From Stratiolaelaps scimitus (lineage: Eukaryota > Arthropoda > Arachnida > Mesostigmata > Laelapidae): DNA of 64,000 bases. Location of the stretch: assembly GCA_019614645.1 (NCBI GenBank), contig JABWDB010000001.1, forward strand, positions 17,773,501-17,837,500, given 5' to 3'. Positions 36,721 through 50,720 of the stretch are shown here, one piece after another; the stretch's first letter is position 1; each line of letters starts with the position of its first letter. A program made the position numbers and the translations under genes. The notes below the pieces were generated by a model. It was not told the DNA's origin. It saw nothing but the letters and a program-made list of their open reading frames with translations, and ran no database searches.

Positions 36721-39700
36721 TTTTCGAGTTGGGCCAGAACAACTCTCTGAACACAACATTGTTATGGCGGGCGATTTCGTGTTTTGGGGAGAGGGCCGCG
36801 ATGAGCGGCGTACCCGCGTTGTGGGCCAATTAAGTCGGGGATACAACAGGAGATGGACTACCGAATCAAAGAAAAACACCTGAATCACCAGAATTGCTTA
36901 AGCGAATGGTTGGCTAGCTTCCGTGCATTTATTGAACTACAATAGTGCGTACTGTAGCTATTTGAGCGTCACTTTGTACCGGTGATAGTGGTAGCGCCCA
37001 AATCAATAACTGTCGGTCGGTCTGAATTTAAGGAAATAATTTAGCTACACCATTATCTTACGTTCTCTTCGTGGTCAAATGGATCCTCGTAGATGGCCTG
37101 ATGCTAGAGGGCATTCTGATGTGCAGGAGCATCGGGTAATACATACAGAAGAAAGTATTTGAACTTTCGAGGAATTAACAATTAGCAATTTCGACGACCG
37201 AGAACGTTGCATTCTCCCATTTTGCTTCTGCAAATTGAAATCGAACTGAGCCTGTTCAATCGCTTATGATGATTGCGCCAGAGGCTAATGAAGAAGGTCG
37301 AGCCCTTTTTGCCCCTTGTTAAAGTTTGTCAAGGTCTCAATAGGTGAGAGAGAAAAAAATCGAAATATGACACCACTTCTTATACTTTACGACAATATAA
37401 ATAACACAAATGATCTTAGTCAGAGCACATACGCACTCCGGCGCTTCTACACACACACACAGTGAAATCTGAAATCAAAAGTCTCACCTGCACAGCGAGC
37501 AAAATTGTTAATCCCTTCATTGACTAACGCGGATATTTCTCGTACGGCGGACATATCACTTTGATGTGGTTTCGTTCTCACTGATCCAACTTGACGACGA
37601 TACACAGCGTTTGCACAACGGGGCTACAGACTAGGCCTCTCTAGCCCCTGTGCCTTCGACCTTTTCAAGTCGGCATACAGCCAGCCAGCCGTGCCTGTCG
37701 ATTGAAGAGTTAACTCGTGTCGTTTGCGTCCGCAAGTGTACAAGTCACACTGTCGAACAACGGGACAATCGGGATCATCTTTGACCAGAACCTAACCCCT
37801 GAGAAGAGCAGTGGCCAGCCACAATGAAGACAACAATGGCATCACCAGCGGACAACAGTAATCCCATGAGCAAAATCGCTATTTCTCATCGCAGGAGCGA
37901 TGAGCATTGCAACAACTCGAATCCGCCCGAATAAGTACGCTACCAAGCTACGTGTGGCTTTCATCCAGTGCTTGAGCTGTCAAATTGAAACTGATCGGAC
38001 GGAGCCGTTCCTTGTACCAGAGTAGACCGGAGCGGGGGTATTGTCAAGTGTGTGTGTGTGTGTCTGTTCGCGCGAGTTATTCATCGATGCCCCATTTGCC
38101 TCCGTCCTCGTCAGTGTTATTCGCGTGTAATCTGCAGCCTATTCTCAATGTAATCCGCTGCTAAGTCGTCGCCATTTGTAAGCATCAGCAGCGTGATCTA
38201 TCAGCAAGCGAACTATGCAAGCACGCTCACGCGCCAAGAGACGACAAGATGGTTACACTTTGTCGACGATTCGTGCAAATGTTCTCGAGCATTTGCACCG
38301 CCTTTTTCAAGCTTTCAACGTTCGTACCAGTCACCGGACTGAACGAAGCTATATCTGACTCCCCGGAACACGAACTGCATCAACCTTACAAAGCTCAACT
38401 CAGATATTGATTGAGAATTGGGAAAATTTAGCTGTTTCGGCTGTACTGGCCGAAACGGTCTCATTTTTAAACACGTAACCACAATGTTTTGGCCTCATAT
38501 GGATTCCACTAAAATGAGTAACATTAGCTAAATTTGCACTGGTCAACGCTCGGGTGCGAAATGCATTTCGTCTCTGCGTAAATGAGTATTATAGTGTGAA
38601 CAATAACAGCAATGCTTATATGTATAGGCACGAATTAGACTACTACAAATATACGCTATTCTAAAAGAGGTCCTAAATTAAATCCTTTTTTTGACACGAA
38701 TAGCCGACCACAAAGAATGAAGAATATAGAGTTTCGTTGATTTGAGTTTGAATCTATTCAACTACGTTTGCAGACATCCTTCGGGAAAAAGTTCAGTTTA
38801 AGGCCTTAACGGCAAATCGAAAGGACCAACATCACAGCCCAACTACGACACTCCTAATCGCACCCGACCACTTTTACTTATAGTAATTTCGTACGCGTCC
38901 CCCGTTTAGGCTAAAAACTACTTTAGGAAACCCTACACATTGTTGAAAAAACCTAACGAGAGATGTGTAAAAGATGAATAATAGATGCACTTCGAGAAAC
39001 CCAACCCAGTCAATCTCTAAGCAGCATCCAGCGTCAGAAAAAGGAGACATTATCCGTACGCTAAACAGGACACTAAAAAGTCATAAAGCCTTCCTTTAAG
39101 GTGGTCTCCAGAGAGATGCAGCACTTATCGGTGTATGTTACAGCAATATGACGAATGAGAGGCCAACATCGAATCGACCTCGTATCGCCGTCCCGTTGCC
39201 TTAAGCCGGCGCTTGTGTCTCTGTAGTTTGAAGTATTGTTGCTTTGCATGGAGCACTGCGCTGGGCTTCGCAACGAGGTGACGTTGAGTATAGGCTATCG
39301 GTGCCGCCTAAGCAAGCCATTTGGCCGCAGCCGAGGCGACTTAAGAGGCTGCTGTAAATCTCATACGTTCAACGACAATTGCATGGTACTTCAACAAACA
39401 ATGTAAGATTTTCGTGCTGACGCGGGTTGAGGCTGTGTTCGCGCGGCCCTTGTGACGGATTCGCTATCCGTCGACCCAGCCAGGGCCCCGTTCTTGATGC
39501 ACACAGCGCGGCACTGCTCGCTCTTCCTAAACACCCCTCACCCATTGGCCCCATTAGTTTCCGATCGAATGGTGGCGTCGTGCTGTCAGTGGCACAGGTT
39601 CGAGTGTGAAAATGCGCCGATTTAACACGCGCATGGCGGCCAAAATAGATAATACACCGTCACAGTATTAGCAAAGTAGTATAGGGGCGGGGGGGATGAT

Positions 39701-41610
39701 AGCGCTGGTGGCGAACATTATTCCTTATTATACATCGTCTGTATCGCCCGACGATGTACATGACCGCTTGCGAGGTGGTCTACGAGAACTATTCGGCTCA
39801 TTGAGGTTTGTCACGACCGCCTCCGATCTGAATGCCCCAGACGAGTGTCTACTGAAGGGCTGGTCGATGTGGCCTACGTCCGGCTATGCAGATCGGTGTG
39901 TGTGTGTGGTCTCTTGTAGGTCCTCACAGGTCGAGACGGGTCGCTGTGATCCTTTCGATTCGCATTTTACACAGTTTGCGATCCATTGAAGCTGATTAAT
40001 TTTTAGGTGTTGATATTTGCAGACAGACAGCCGTCTTGTTGTCGACACCATGTGGGGATATAGGGGACGCTTATGGCTGGCAGTGTCTGTGATACAACTG
40101 TCCCATCCAATGGGTAAATTTTTGCATCAGATCTTTGAATAACTGCCATGCCTTTTACTATGATTTATTGAGCGATCTTATTAGTTAGTTGCAAAGATTT
40201 CCTAGTAGTAATAATAACAACAATAATAATTCAGCCCTAAATGCTAAGAAACAATCATACAGGGTGAGTAGCTGTTGTCGATTGTGTCTGTCTGTCACGA
40301 AGAACTCGGAACAGTTGTTTAAATATCTCGAATCTAATAAAAGGTCATGTCTGGTCTTACACAATATTTGTTTTCTTTATCGCCCTTTTTAAATTGAGCA
40401 ATTCAGGTTTTATCAAACATTTTCACAAATTTGTGAAGTCGAGTTAGTAGGGCAAGGGTGGCTCAAATAAATCGGCGCCAAAATAATTTCAATATCGTTT
40501 CAAAGTTAACTCGAAGTGTTCGTCACACATACATTGAGAGCACATTGCACAACGCCGCTAGCGTCCTTTGGAAAAGTGCTCGGACCTGTTGAAGTGGCGC
40601 TGTCTATACGTACGCGCATTTAAAATTGATTATTCGCGACTAAGACGAGAACTCGTCCAAGAGTTGGCCTGTCCTTCACATGTCCTTGAGGTTCTCTCCG
40701 CGCGAGCTGACATTGAGAAATGTGTTTTGTGATGGAAAGCCTCTGACAGAGTTAAAACCTCCGCACCGAAAGAAGTAACTCTTCCGCAGCTTCGCGAGCG
40801 GCGAGGGTCGATCGAGAATCGCCTTAAATCGATCTTTCAAATGCAAAACCTGATCAATCGAACGAGTCGACGAACGATACAGACAGGGAACATCGCGCAG
40901 TGGCGGCCTTCAGCTAGTGACTTCCGGCCAGAAATCCTTTCGAGGCTCCTCGGTGCTCGAACACTCGTTCTGAAACACCCCCTTGGCAAAAGCAGGCGCT
41001 CAGCTTCTTTGTTACTAGCTAGCGAACTACTGCATTGCTTCGAGAATCGGATCAGAACGGGGTCGGTCGACATCGTGGAAGTGGTGACGTTCGCGCAGTT
41101 AACTGAGCATGTTGCGTATATACGTTTTAGACGTCATGAGTCGCTTGGCGCTTCCATTTCGCCGCGTCCCCGATAGATGGCGCCCGACATCATTCTATTT
41201 TTCCCTTTGTTTCAATGCAATCGATGTCGTTTCTTCTCTCGTAGACAGGAGCCGCCGTCTATGGTATCGATCCAAATCGATAATAGGGTCGAATTGACTA
41301 TAAAATCGTCGATTTGCGAGAGCATCATTGCGCATGTACATATGTTCTTTGGGTGTGCGCACATCATCGGGTGAACACAAAAACAAGAGGGAGTAACGAG
41401 GGGGACGAAGTCAAAGCGACGAGCGACGTCAAGGCCACCATCACCACCAGGAGACCTATCCGTATTAGGCTAATTCGCTCTCAACTACCGTTCTTCGCGT
41501 TCGCTTACTTGCTTCGGGAACTGACAGGCTGGTCAAATAGCGACACTTTCACATACACACACACATATACACACAGCCTTGTGTGCAGTAGACCTTAAGG
41601 CTTACGCAAG

Positions 41611-41649
<39 letters not shown>

Positions 41650-42894
41650 CTGCCTGCGCCTATCCTGCATTTATTTCCCCCCATTAATACATAGTCGACA
41701 ACAACAATTGGCCACCAATGAGAAATCCTCCCGGTGAGAGCCATCACATTAGCCAGCTAGAGCTGACTGTGCGTGTGCTATCCACATGTTGGTATATCTA
41801 CACTCATTCAGATCTACACGATTGTATCGGCGCTAATCGAAACAGTGACCAACCCAGACCATTTTAAAGCATCGCCAATGTTTGTGTCCGATCGGACAGA
41901 CGCGCTAGCCCTGTCCGCTTTGCCGCCGGATGTGGTTGTGTGCTGGCCCTGCAGTCGTCCAGGTCAACACCACCATCCCAAAAAAAAGACTCCCATTTTC
42001 ATCCGACAGTAGGCGAAGGAGAGAGAGAGAGAGAGAGACAGAAGAGCTCAGGCGATCTCATCGCCAACTCGGCGATGTCCAGTTCCCCCCAGATCCAAGT
42101 CTACCCATCCTCTCGATTACGCTTTCCATACGCCAATGTTCGGTATAGGCAGATAGTGTACACTTCAGTGCTTGTCGGTACACGATGGCTGGCACATCAT
42201 CGACACCGTGATGTGTCCGATTGTTGCCGTCGTCATCATCGTCGTCATCATCTATAGCAAATGGGGTGCTGATGTCGCTGGCGCGGCCTGCGGTCGAATA
42301 CGATCGCTAAAAAATATAGGTGGAGCCTGTCGCCACTTTCTCCTCGAATCGACGACGATTGTTGCATCGTCGTTGACGCAGTAGTCACAGTGGTAGTAAT
42401 CGTAGCATTAGTATTAGCAGCAATAGTAGTCGTTGTGGCTGTAGCTACTAGGCAAGCTAGTTCTAGCTGTGTGCACACAGACATTTCTTCTTTGTTGCTT
42501 TCGTTCGTTCGTCCGTTCGTTCGTAGTTTTCTCATCCTCTCGATACTTCTGCTTCTTCTTCTTGGTCTCCTTGCTGTTGGCTTTTCTGATCAGAGTCGAG
42601 AGAAAAGACGCCTCACTTTGGTGGCGGCGCTCGGCTTTCGCCCGAGATCTCCTTGTGGCGGCGGCGGTGGTGGTGCCTTAACGTGGAGCACACATTTGCG
42701 AACCGCGGCTTTGGTCACTCACTCTCACAGACACATATACAGACATACGCTGTGTTGTCTACTATGACGAAGGCGAAGTCGGGACCAACCACAGATCGCT
42801 CTCCGAACAGCCGGGCGGGATTTGTTGACCGCCGCTGACTACTGAGCGAATTACTGTCCAGCGATCCATAGTCTATGTCTCCTATAGACGGGAG
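36721..42894. other. Gene-poor stretch; microsatellites and unassigned short frames
   Basis: Contains (GT)n near 38050, (AT)n at 41613-41647, (GA)n near 42018-42038 and trinucleotide-rich stretches at 42230-42460. Open frames of 60-125 codons (for example 40841-41176 and 39696-39989 on +) have no recognisable domain. I found no supported exon. Confidence 0.35.
41613..41647. repeat. (AT)17 microsatellite
   Basis: Uninterrupted AT dinucleotide tract. Confidence 0.97.
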
Positions 42895-42898
42895 CTAA

Positions 42899-42931
<33 letters not shown>

Positions 42932-43374
42932 GTGTTGATGAAGCCACAATAAAGTCGACCACTTCGGCTATCGCTGTCGCTGTGGTCGTTGGTGGTCGTC
43001 GTCGTCGTCGAACTTCTGCAAAACGATAGCTGCAAAGTGCTTCCGGTCAGACAGCCGCAATGGATGCAAGTCCTCAACAGTCTACTACAGTCGCTGCTGC
43101 TGCTGCTGTTGGTGCTGGAGAACTTTCTCTCGCGTAGATCTGCTCTGCTTTGATGCGCCAAGCCGCGGGATAATTCCGCCGCTCCTTCGGCTTTGTCGGA
43201 GAGATCCTGCAAAGAGATGTCGCGATGTTGTTGTGAGGTAAAGACAGGCACTCCTCTGAAATTAGCGGACGTCACACCGGACGCCGCCAAGGACATAGGT
43301 AGCTCACAAGTCACGTTGGACACCGCCTCGAGGGTGCACCCCCGGCTCCGCCTGTAGCAGATCGCGATGGCCAC
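42895..43374 (-). CDS. Uncharacterised 159-codon open frame
   Basis: Unrecognised. The middle (TSQQHRDISLQDLSDKAEGA) looks protein-like and an acceptor-like CTCTTTGCAG occurs inside it. The end is built from Ser, Thr and His-Thr runs encoded by CAG, GAC and GT microsatellites, so the length is partly an artefact of simple repeats. It could hold one real exon. Confidence 0.2.
42899..42923. repeat. (TG)12 microsatellite
   Basis: Nearly perfect GT tract. Confidence 0.95.
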
Positions 43375-44423
43375 CCCGATCTAAGTTCGACATGAGTGAG
43401 CACACGAGTGTATCGCTGTTGGCTAAAGCAGCGGTGCGATGACCAGCAACTGTTGAAACGATTGGTTGAAACCGTTAAACCAATGATATGGGTCGCTAAT
43501 TGCGAGGATGAGAGGACTACGAGCAGTTGTAGCAAGGTACTAATGTTGCATTTCGCCATTGAATAACGTTACGTTGCATCGAATGCTTTTTTTGATTCGA
43601 TTATGTCTTCGGTAGATGTCTATGAAGTGATTCCTGCAAAAAACGTTTTCATAGAGTGAATGTTCGCTGTTCGATATTACATGAGTATGAATTAGTTTGC
43701 TAGATTGTAGTTCATTGTCTTTTGTATAAACGTCAACTGCGAGATAGTTGTAGCTTCGGCCAGACCGTGGACATTTGTTAGTGGTCCTTCTCAATGTCGA
43801 CAAACACTGGCATTGAGGAAATCAAATTGGAGCGCCATAGAGAAAACGTCTCTTCCTCTGCGGTTACGGGTAGCTTCGCTCGCCTATTGACTTTCGGTGA
43901 AAACAAAAAAAAATAATAGAACCTTTTTATTCTCTTGGTGTGTTTAGTCCCTTGCTGCGCTCGAAAACTACCCCACCATCTGTAAACTAGTGAGAAATCG
44001 TCGCTTTGTGTTCGTATCGTCTTATAGAACCAAATCACTGCCTACGTGCTTAGGTTGTATCAATGGTGACGCAATTGTAGGTTGCCAGTAGCATAGCAGT
44101 CAACGGATGTAACTTACGGGTTGTAGATAAATTAGTATGTCTAAGAATCCAAATGTTGTACTATATTATACATCGTAAATTCATGGAAGGCCTAAATAGG
44201 TAGCTAGAATTGTTTCAACGTTCACCTACCTGCTGAATCATTTTCGTTGACACAACAAATCTACTTGGTTACAGCATAACAAATCACCGGTCGCACCATC
44301 TAAAGCATTCATGATTCCTCCTTTGAAGCAGGTAGACCCATCGAGCGCGAGGGGGATCTAAGACCGATGCTTTGATGGGCCGACTGATCTCTTTGCAAAT
44401 CAAATGTGTATCTTAATTTCTTT

Positions 44424-44512
44424 GAGCTGACCCGCACCTCCACCCCTATCAAACAGGCGTCAGCGCTCAACCTTCAGGTATTACTATGAGGATCTTGAGG
44501 TATCCAGTGAGC
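44424..44512 (-). repeat. SINE-A fragment
   Basis: GAGCTGACCC, CCCCTATCAAACAGGCGTCAGC, CTCAACCTTCAGG, TATTACTATGAGGATC match the 3' third of SINE-A in the same orientation as the full copy at 58653-58917. Confidence 0.7.
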
Positions 44513-45017
44513 GATGCATAGATGTAAGATTCCCTTCAGTTTTCTTTTAGTATTTACATTTCATGAGACTTGCTCACAGCATTCTGCTCACCCCAAACAT
44601 GGCGATGACTTAAACAACCTTGAAATGCCTATGGTTATATATACTCTATCAACGATTTTCTCACTAATACTATAGAGCACTGTTGATTTTTGATTTTCGT
44701 CTCGTTCTGCGGCTGGCTGCTCTGGAGAACACTACGCATTTAAAAATATTCCGTATTGAAGTTGAACACGTAATGGAGTTTTTTTTGAAGCAGATCGGAG
44801 TGTACAAAAAGCATGTTGTACATGATTTCCGGAACACTCTATTTGATCAAAGTCCTTTGAGAATTTGCAAAGTTCTAGCGCCACAATCCATTGTATAACT
44901 CTCGAAAGAATCTGATGCAAAATTTTAAAAAATGACCTTAATCAAAATTCAAGCAAGCGACCTCTTCGTTCCTCGTGACCCCCACAAATTATATACATAT
45001 ATATGTATATTTTTTGT

Positions 45018-45051
<34 letters not shown>

Positions 45052-46525
45052 TTAGCTCCCAAAGCGCGTGTCCAATTGTTACCCTTGTCGGCTAGACATA
45101 ACACTTGAATCTCAACGACGATGTCGTCACCACCTTCGTTCAATGAATTCGTTCGAAAAATGGGCGTAAAATTGATCTTTTCATTATTGTTTCCATTGTC
45201 GTTGGCGTTGCTATTGTCGCTGCTCCTGCTACCGTCACGACTCTCATTGTTAGAACGCGAGCCTTGTTGTTGCTCAATGAGGTGGGCTCCTCAGAAGAAT
45301 CTCAGCGGCACGCTCTGCTTCAGGTTCGTCGAGGTTCATTGAGCTCCCTTCGAGATCATTTTTGCCACCGTCAGCCGCTTGCGGATGCAACGAATGGAAA
45401 CAGCAACTCCTCTGCTACTGCGGAAGATGTTGTCCCCTCTCTTACACTGATCTTGAAGCGTTGAAAAGAAGAGTCACCGCTTCCCCCATTTGCTCGCAGT
45501 GCTCTCGAAACTGAAGGCACACATGGTTACGACGTCTTCAGTATCTTCACGTCGTAACTAGATAGAGAGAGAGAGAGAGAGAGCGTCATAAGGTCACCTG
45601 TCGGAGCCTCTCGAGAAGTAGTAGCGATATCTATGGAGTGGTAGCTTCAAGGTGCACCCGAGTGAGGCGGCTGTATCTGCTGCAGTCGTATGGTCACCAT
45701 CGTCACCACTGACAGTTTTCGCCGCTCATTCGCCTTCGGACTGCACGAAGGAGTCTTATTGCCGCGTACAACAGACGCACCCGTCGGCCCCGGCTCAATC
45801 GTCAGCCCCAACAATGCAGCGCCAATTGGAGGTTTTGTAATCGGTGGCAGTGTAATCGGCGCTTTATACTGAAAGGGGTCGGCGGTGCTCTCTCTATGAT
45901 GATGGTGCCATGGCTGCTCGTCTTCTCCTCTCCAACTGAAATCGACCGGTCACTCTACCTGTTGTCGAGATCTTCATTGAGGTTCAGCGATGCTCGAAAT
46001 TCGGCGCTGGCGCCGCCAGACCGGTCGCGTCATTTGTCGCGTTCTCAACGAGCTTCTTCGATGCGCGACATCGTCGCGAGCTGTTCCCTCGCTCGGCGTT
46101 GTTGATTTGACACGAGCTGTCAACACACCCTGTAGCGATACATCTTCGAAGCAGCCAGAGAACGCCATGAAAGTCGAGAGACAGAGGAGGTGCCTGGGCC
46201 AGAAAAAGCGCCGCTTGCTTTCTCATACCGATAGAGGGCAGGACATGGCGGAGTGTTGAACGGGCCGGGGGTAGTCGTCGTGGGGAATGATGCGAATACA
46301 TATAGCATTTAGCCAAAGAGCAATATGCCTATGGCAGTGACGCCGAAGACGCCTCTGTGACGCGGTAGCAACAGCAGGTCGCTGAGTATCGATATCAGTC
46401 GCGTAGCAATCGGCCGCAATGCAGAACACCTAAAGCCCTGGGCCAGCCGGGGACTTTGCAGCGAATCCTCTGTTAGATCCTCTCGCTATTGCAGCGAGCC
46501 ATTTGCTCCGTGGAACGGCTCTGCT

Positions 46526-46570
<45 letters not shown>

Positions 46571-46700
46571 CGTTATATATGAGAAAATACTTGTCACCAC
46601 CGAGCGCTGTTTGTAGCAAATCAGGCGCGTAATTCGAATCGGCACCATCGGGAGCAGGCGCGAATGACATCGCTCGCTCATTCGCGACAGCAACAGCAGT
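44513..46700. other. No gene firmly seen
   Basis: On the - strand about 45020-45290 there is an Asn/Ser-rich open segment (SDNSNANDNGNNNEKINF and then NEGGDDIVVEIQVLCLADK) ending at a possible donor, AAGG|GTAACA. It could be one exon of an unknown gene. (AT)n tracts lie at 45019-45044 and 46527-46557, the latter running into (GT)n, and (GA)n at about 45567-45584. Confidence 0.3.
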
Positions 46701-46930
46701 GGCGGCGGCGGCGGACTGTTCAGTCAGTCAGTTCGGTATCGATCTGTGGGTCTCGAGAGGCTCCACGAGGGCAGGCCCTTGAACTGGGCACTGCACAGTC
46801 AAGCAGCAGTCAGTAGAGCATGATCAAGTGAGAATGTATGACTTTTCCCTTGAGAGACTTTTGAGTATCGCCAGGAGAGTTTCACTCGACTCTGCCGCAA
46901 CGATCACTGGGCGATACTACAACCCCCGTC

Positions 46931-46957
46931 GGGGGCGCGGGGCGGGGGTAGCAAGGG
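46931..46957 (+). other. Potential G-quadruplex motif
   Basis: Four G-runs of 5, 4, 5 and 3 with loops of 3, 1 and 6 bases. TCAGTCAGTCAGTTCG (arthropod initiator-like TCAGT repeated) lies about 220 bases upstream. Confidence 0.5.
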
Positions 46958-47619
46958 CTGACGATGGCCGTGATTTGTGACGGTGAGCTGCCAGCCTCAG
47001 TTGCCTTTTTTTTTTTTTACTATACTTCTAAAGCTACTTTATGCAGAAGCTGTCTGGTTGCACGACACCGCCACCCGATTGACTGCAGCCGCCTAAGGAA
47101 GAAGATGACCTAGACTGGGCACGGCTTTTTACACTCCCTTACTGCCGCGTTATAAGCGAGACAGTGGTAGAGCTATTTGAGGGATAACAAAGATTCTACT
47201 GCTGAAGGTCGACCCCTACAAGAAGTCTTAAAGATAGAAATCAAAACGGCATGAACAGTTCGATCGACGCATATTGCACCTGTAGGATTTCCGCGTGTCC
47301 ATCCATTGAAGTATCATACACAACCGTCCTAAACATCTGGGCGGAGAATAGTGAAAACAATGGGTAGGTGCATAATACTGAAGAGGGAGTAACGGTATTA
47401 CGTATAATGCATCGAAATAAACTATGGACAAACAACGAGGGGCGTATAAATGAACGGCAGCGCGTTTAAAACAAGTACTTTTAATATGATATACATATAT
47501 TGTTTTCGAACATCGACTGAAAGTGACATTCGGAGCGCGATAGCAGCTGACAACCTAAATGAAACAGTATCAACCCGCAGTAAAAAAACGTGAATACGTC
47601 TATGATACGCATCTTGTAC

Positions 47620-47775
47620 CGGTGGTGGTGACCGTCGCGCTAATCTTTCCGTTGCAAGCGTGCGAATCTAAATCGATCAGAACGTCTCTTGTGTTGGCAG
47701 TTTCATCATCAGCATCATACTCTAGCCGAAACCTCTGCGCAATGGATAGTCTGAGGTTGACTGTGACGAGTGGCG
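47620..47775 (-). CDS. Possible internal exon of an unknown gene
   Basis: On the - strand an acceptor (AGCTTCTGTCAG) opens a frame reading VTVNLRLSIAQRFRLEYDAD and then ETANTRDVLIDLDSHACNG, and a donor-like GTACAA follows. The composition is protein-like but I recognise no family, and no neighbouring exon joins it in phase with confidence. Confidence 0.2.
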
Positions 47776-48682
47776 CTGACAGAAGCTATAGCTCGTAGTG
47801 AAGAGGAGTGCCCGCCGTTGGTTCTCGGAATTAGCACCAAACGTCTGCGTTCGACTCGTAGTCCTTGTCGTTTACATGACTTCGGAGCTGGTTCGGAGCT
47901 CTGAAGTAAAGGTTTGAGTTAAGGCCAAAGTGTCTCAGGACAGACGATTGATATGGGCCTTAGTGCTTGTTTGTTTGGGGGGTGGTCCCGGTCCACCCTT
48001 TAATCGCGCTGTATTGTTCGTACTACCGAGTAACGGCTACTGGCTAGGGCTCCGTATATCTGTAGATTCAGTTGTGTTAGCAGATGAGGTTCGGGCGTAA
48101 TCCAAGAGAGGTCTGTCTGCCATTTATCGACCGGCTAAAGTAAGGGTCCGAGTGATCGACATGCGATCGCTGACATCGATGGCTGGTGATGATGGAAACG
48201 AACCCGCGGCGGGTTTGTTCATTATTTTTTTTAGTCACTGTACCGGGAAAGACCAGTTTCAATGACTGAGACATATATCGTGCTGTCTGTGATCTTACCT
48301 CGGATAGAAACTGAGCGGTTCACAACTAACTGTTATTGCACGAGAGGTTCGAGAAAATCGTAACTAAACTTGTCAGTGTTCCATCAACTGAAACGCGCGA
48401 ATGAAGAAACAGACGAGGCCCTTATAAAAATCAAAGCATGCAGCATTGCAGGCGATCCAACACGTTGGTGTTGGATTGTTTGCAATGGTGCATGCTTTCA
48501 TTTTTACAAGGGCTGAGACCTCTTAACGTCAATGCCGCAATCGGCAATATTACCTGTCGCGCAGTGGCGGTCAGAAATACTCTAAAAAGAAAATGTAATC
48601 TAACTATGTTCCTTGTCAGACCATTGCGTAATTAATACCGACAACCGCGTCTACTATTTTGGTTGTCATCCATTGACGCGAC

Positions 48683-48832
48683 CTTTGTTGAGTCTGCTCT
48701 GACTACATCAGTTTTTCGGGGGGTCGCTAGGATGATTCGGAGAGCAGGCTTTGTTAGCCACTCGACGACCACATAGACGTGTTTGATGTCGGCCATCGCT
48801 ATATCGATATATGTCGTACAAACTTCTGCCAT
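48683..48832 (-). CDS. Possible first exon of an unknown gene
   Basis: A CCCATGGCAG context starts MAEVCTTYIDIAMADIKHVY, continuing to RADSTK before a weak donor, AAG|GTCGCG. The phase does not fit the candidate exon at 47620-47775. It is inside a longer - strand open region (48799-49224). Unrecognised. Confidence 0.18.
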
Positions 48833-49224
48833 GGGAATCGTCCATCGGCGTTCTTCGCAGGCTCCGCGCCCTCCAAAGTCGGTGGCGTTTCGTTCATCGG
48901 CGGGGAGCAGAGGCCACCGATGACACGTCCAACGGAAATTTCAAAACGAAGCTCACCTCCGCCGAAGTATTCTAATGCTTTACTATGGCCACTTGCCGGC
49001 TGTATACTGCCTAGCCCGCTTGGCAATTGCCGAGCTTCTGATCTACGGATTGGCACCGCAGGAACACCCCTGAAGCAGTAAACAAAACAGCAAGCCCACA
49101 GAGGCCGCGCCGAGGCAACGGAAGGGCGGTGGGCTTCTTCAATCTTCTGATCGAGAACCCAAAGCTCACTCGTCCACATCAGTCTTCGCTGGCAGTCCCT
49201 CGGTCGGAAACGACCGATCAACAA

Positions 49225-50670
49225 CGAGCGGGGGGGGATTCATGCGGACGTGATGTTCATCTGACTATCTAGTACTACACTTTCGCACAGTCGATGGATA
49301 TAGTTGATTTTCGCTGTTCTCCCTCTTTCTTTCTGTTCTACTAATACTACCACACTACGACTATAATAACAACAACAACAAGTAGAACGTCTCATCTTCG
49401 ATGAATACGGCTTCGCTTGATGTCCTTCGAACTTCGACCTGTGGCAGCGGTTGTGGTCGTCGTGTGCTCCTCGCAGTAGTTGGTTGAGTGACAGGCAGTC
49501 GTAGTCGGAGTTTCATCGTCGCTAACCAGCGACGTTACGTACTAGTGGCTAGTTGAATGGATTGATCAGCTTCCTCCTTCTCTGTGTGAGCTGCGAAACC
49601 AGCCCACGTCAAATCCGACTCAATCCCTCAGCATCTGCCCTTTGCCGCCGCCGCCGCTGCCACTGAATGTGCTAAAGAGACTATTCCTCGTTATACCCCA
49701 ATCGAGCACCACCGCCAACACCGCTGCCGTCGACGGGGCCAACCATCGCAGTCATCGGATCTCTCTCTCTCTCTCCCACTCCGTGTGTTGTGAACGGCTA
49801 CTACGGCGTTGTTTGAGGAGGGTATCGCCACCAAAACAAGCCTGTTCGATTTCCCAGATATGCTGGCCATATCGTCGTCGCGTTGAGCCATCAGTAAATG
49901 CTGTCTCTAAAATGTTGAATGAACTTCGATGATCGTCTGCAGCAATGAGTGGCGCTACCGAACGAATCGCTCAACATCTCTGTATATATATATATATAGT
50001 TCGATGTTCGCTTGAGATACATAAGTATACATCAATGTTCGTTGTTCTTGCTCGAGCTCTGATTGATCGACAGAACGGGCTTGCTCGCCTGTTTCACTCA
50101 ATGACTGGTTCCGCCAAACCAAATGAAGGTGCCACCGACGCAATGACGAGCTCGCATTCGTCCCAACACGCCGAACTTTCGCAACAATAACATCACAGAC
50201 ATCACCGAGCAGCGTGAGCGGCGGCCTCAACGACTGACTGATGGATGAATGCATGAGCGAATGACTGTGCATGTGTACTCACGCTATCAGATCGGCCAAC
50301 GATTAGCTTCGTGTGGAACAAAGTCGTCACAAGCGAACAAGGTGTTGGGAGCCATGAGGTAGGCCAGCACGAGACTCGAGGGCGTTTAAGAACGAGACAT
50401 CGCCGACAAAATGAGGCTACCGGAAGTGTGAACAGAGCTGTTCATGGGAGGGGGGGGGGACGAAGCTGGCGTCGATGTTATTAATTGCCTCAATCAATTG
50501 ATTTGATCTGGGTATTAGCACGCGTGGAAGATCGAATTTTGCTGGCATTTGTGAACGACTGTAGCAGATGATACAGGATGAAAATAGCGATAGATGAATT
50601 TTCCTTTACGAGTGGACCTTGCGGTGAAAACATTTATCAGTTACCAAAATTCTCAATGACTAAACTCCAT

Positions 50671-50720
<50 letters not shown>

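Noticed and set aside
42390..42767. 125-residue + strand protein with a long hydrophobic stretch
   Set aside because: The hydrophobic runs come from GTA/GTC and TTC/CTT triplet repeats; no motif or splice support.
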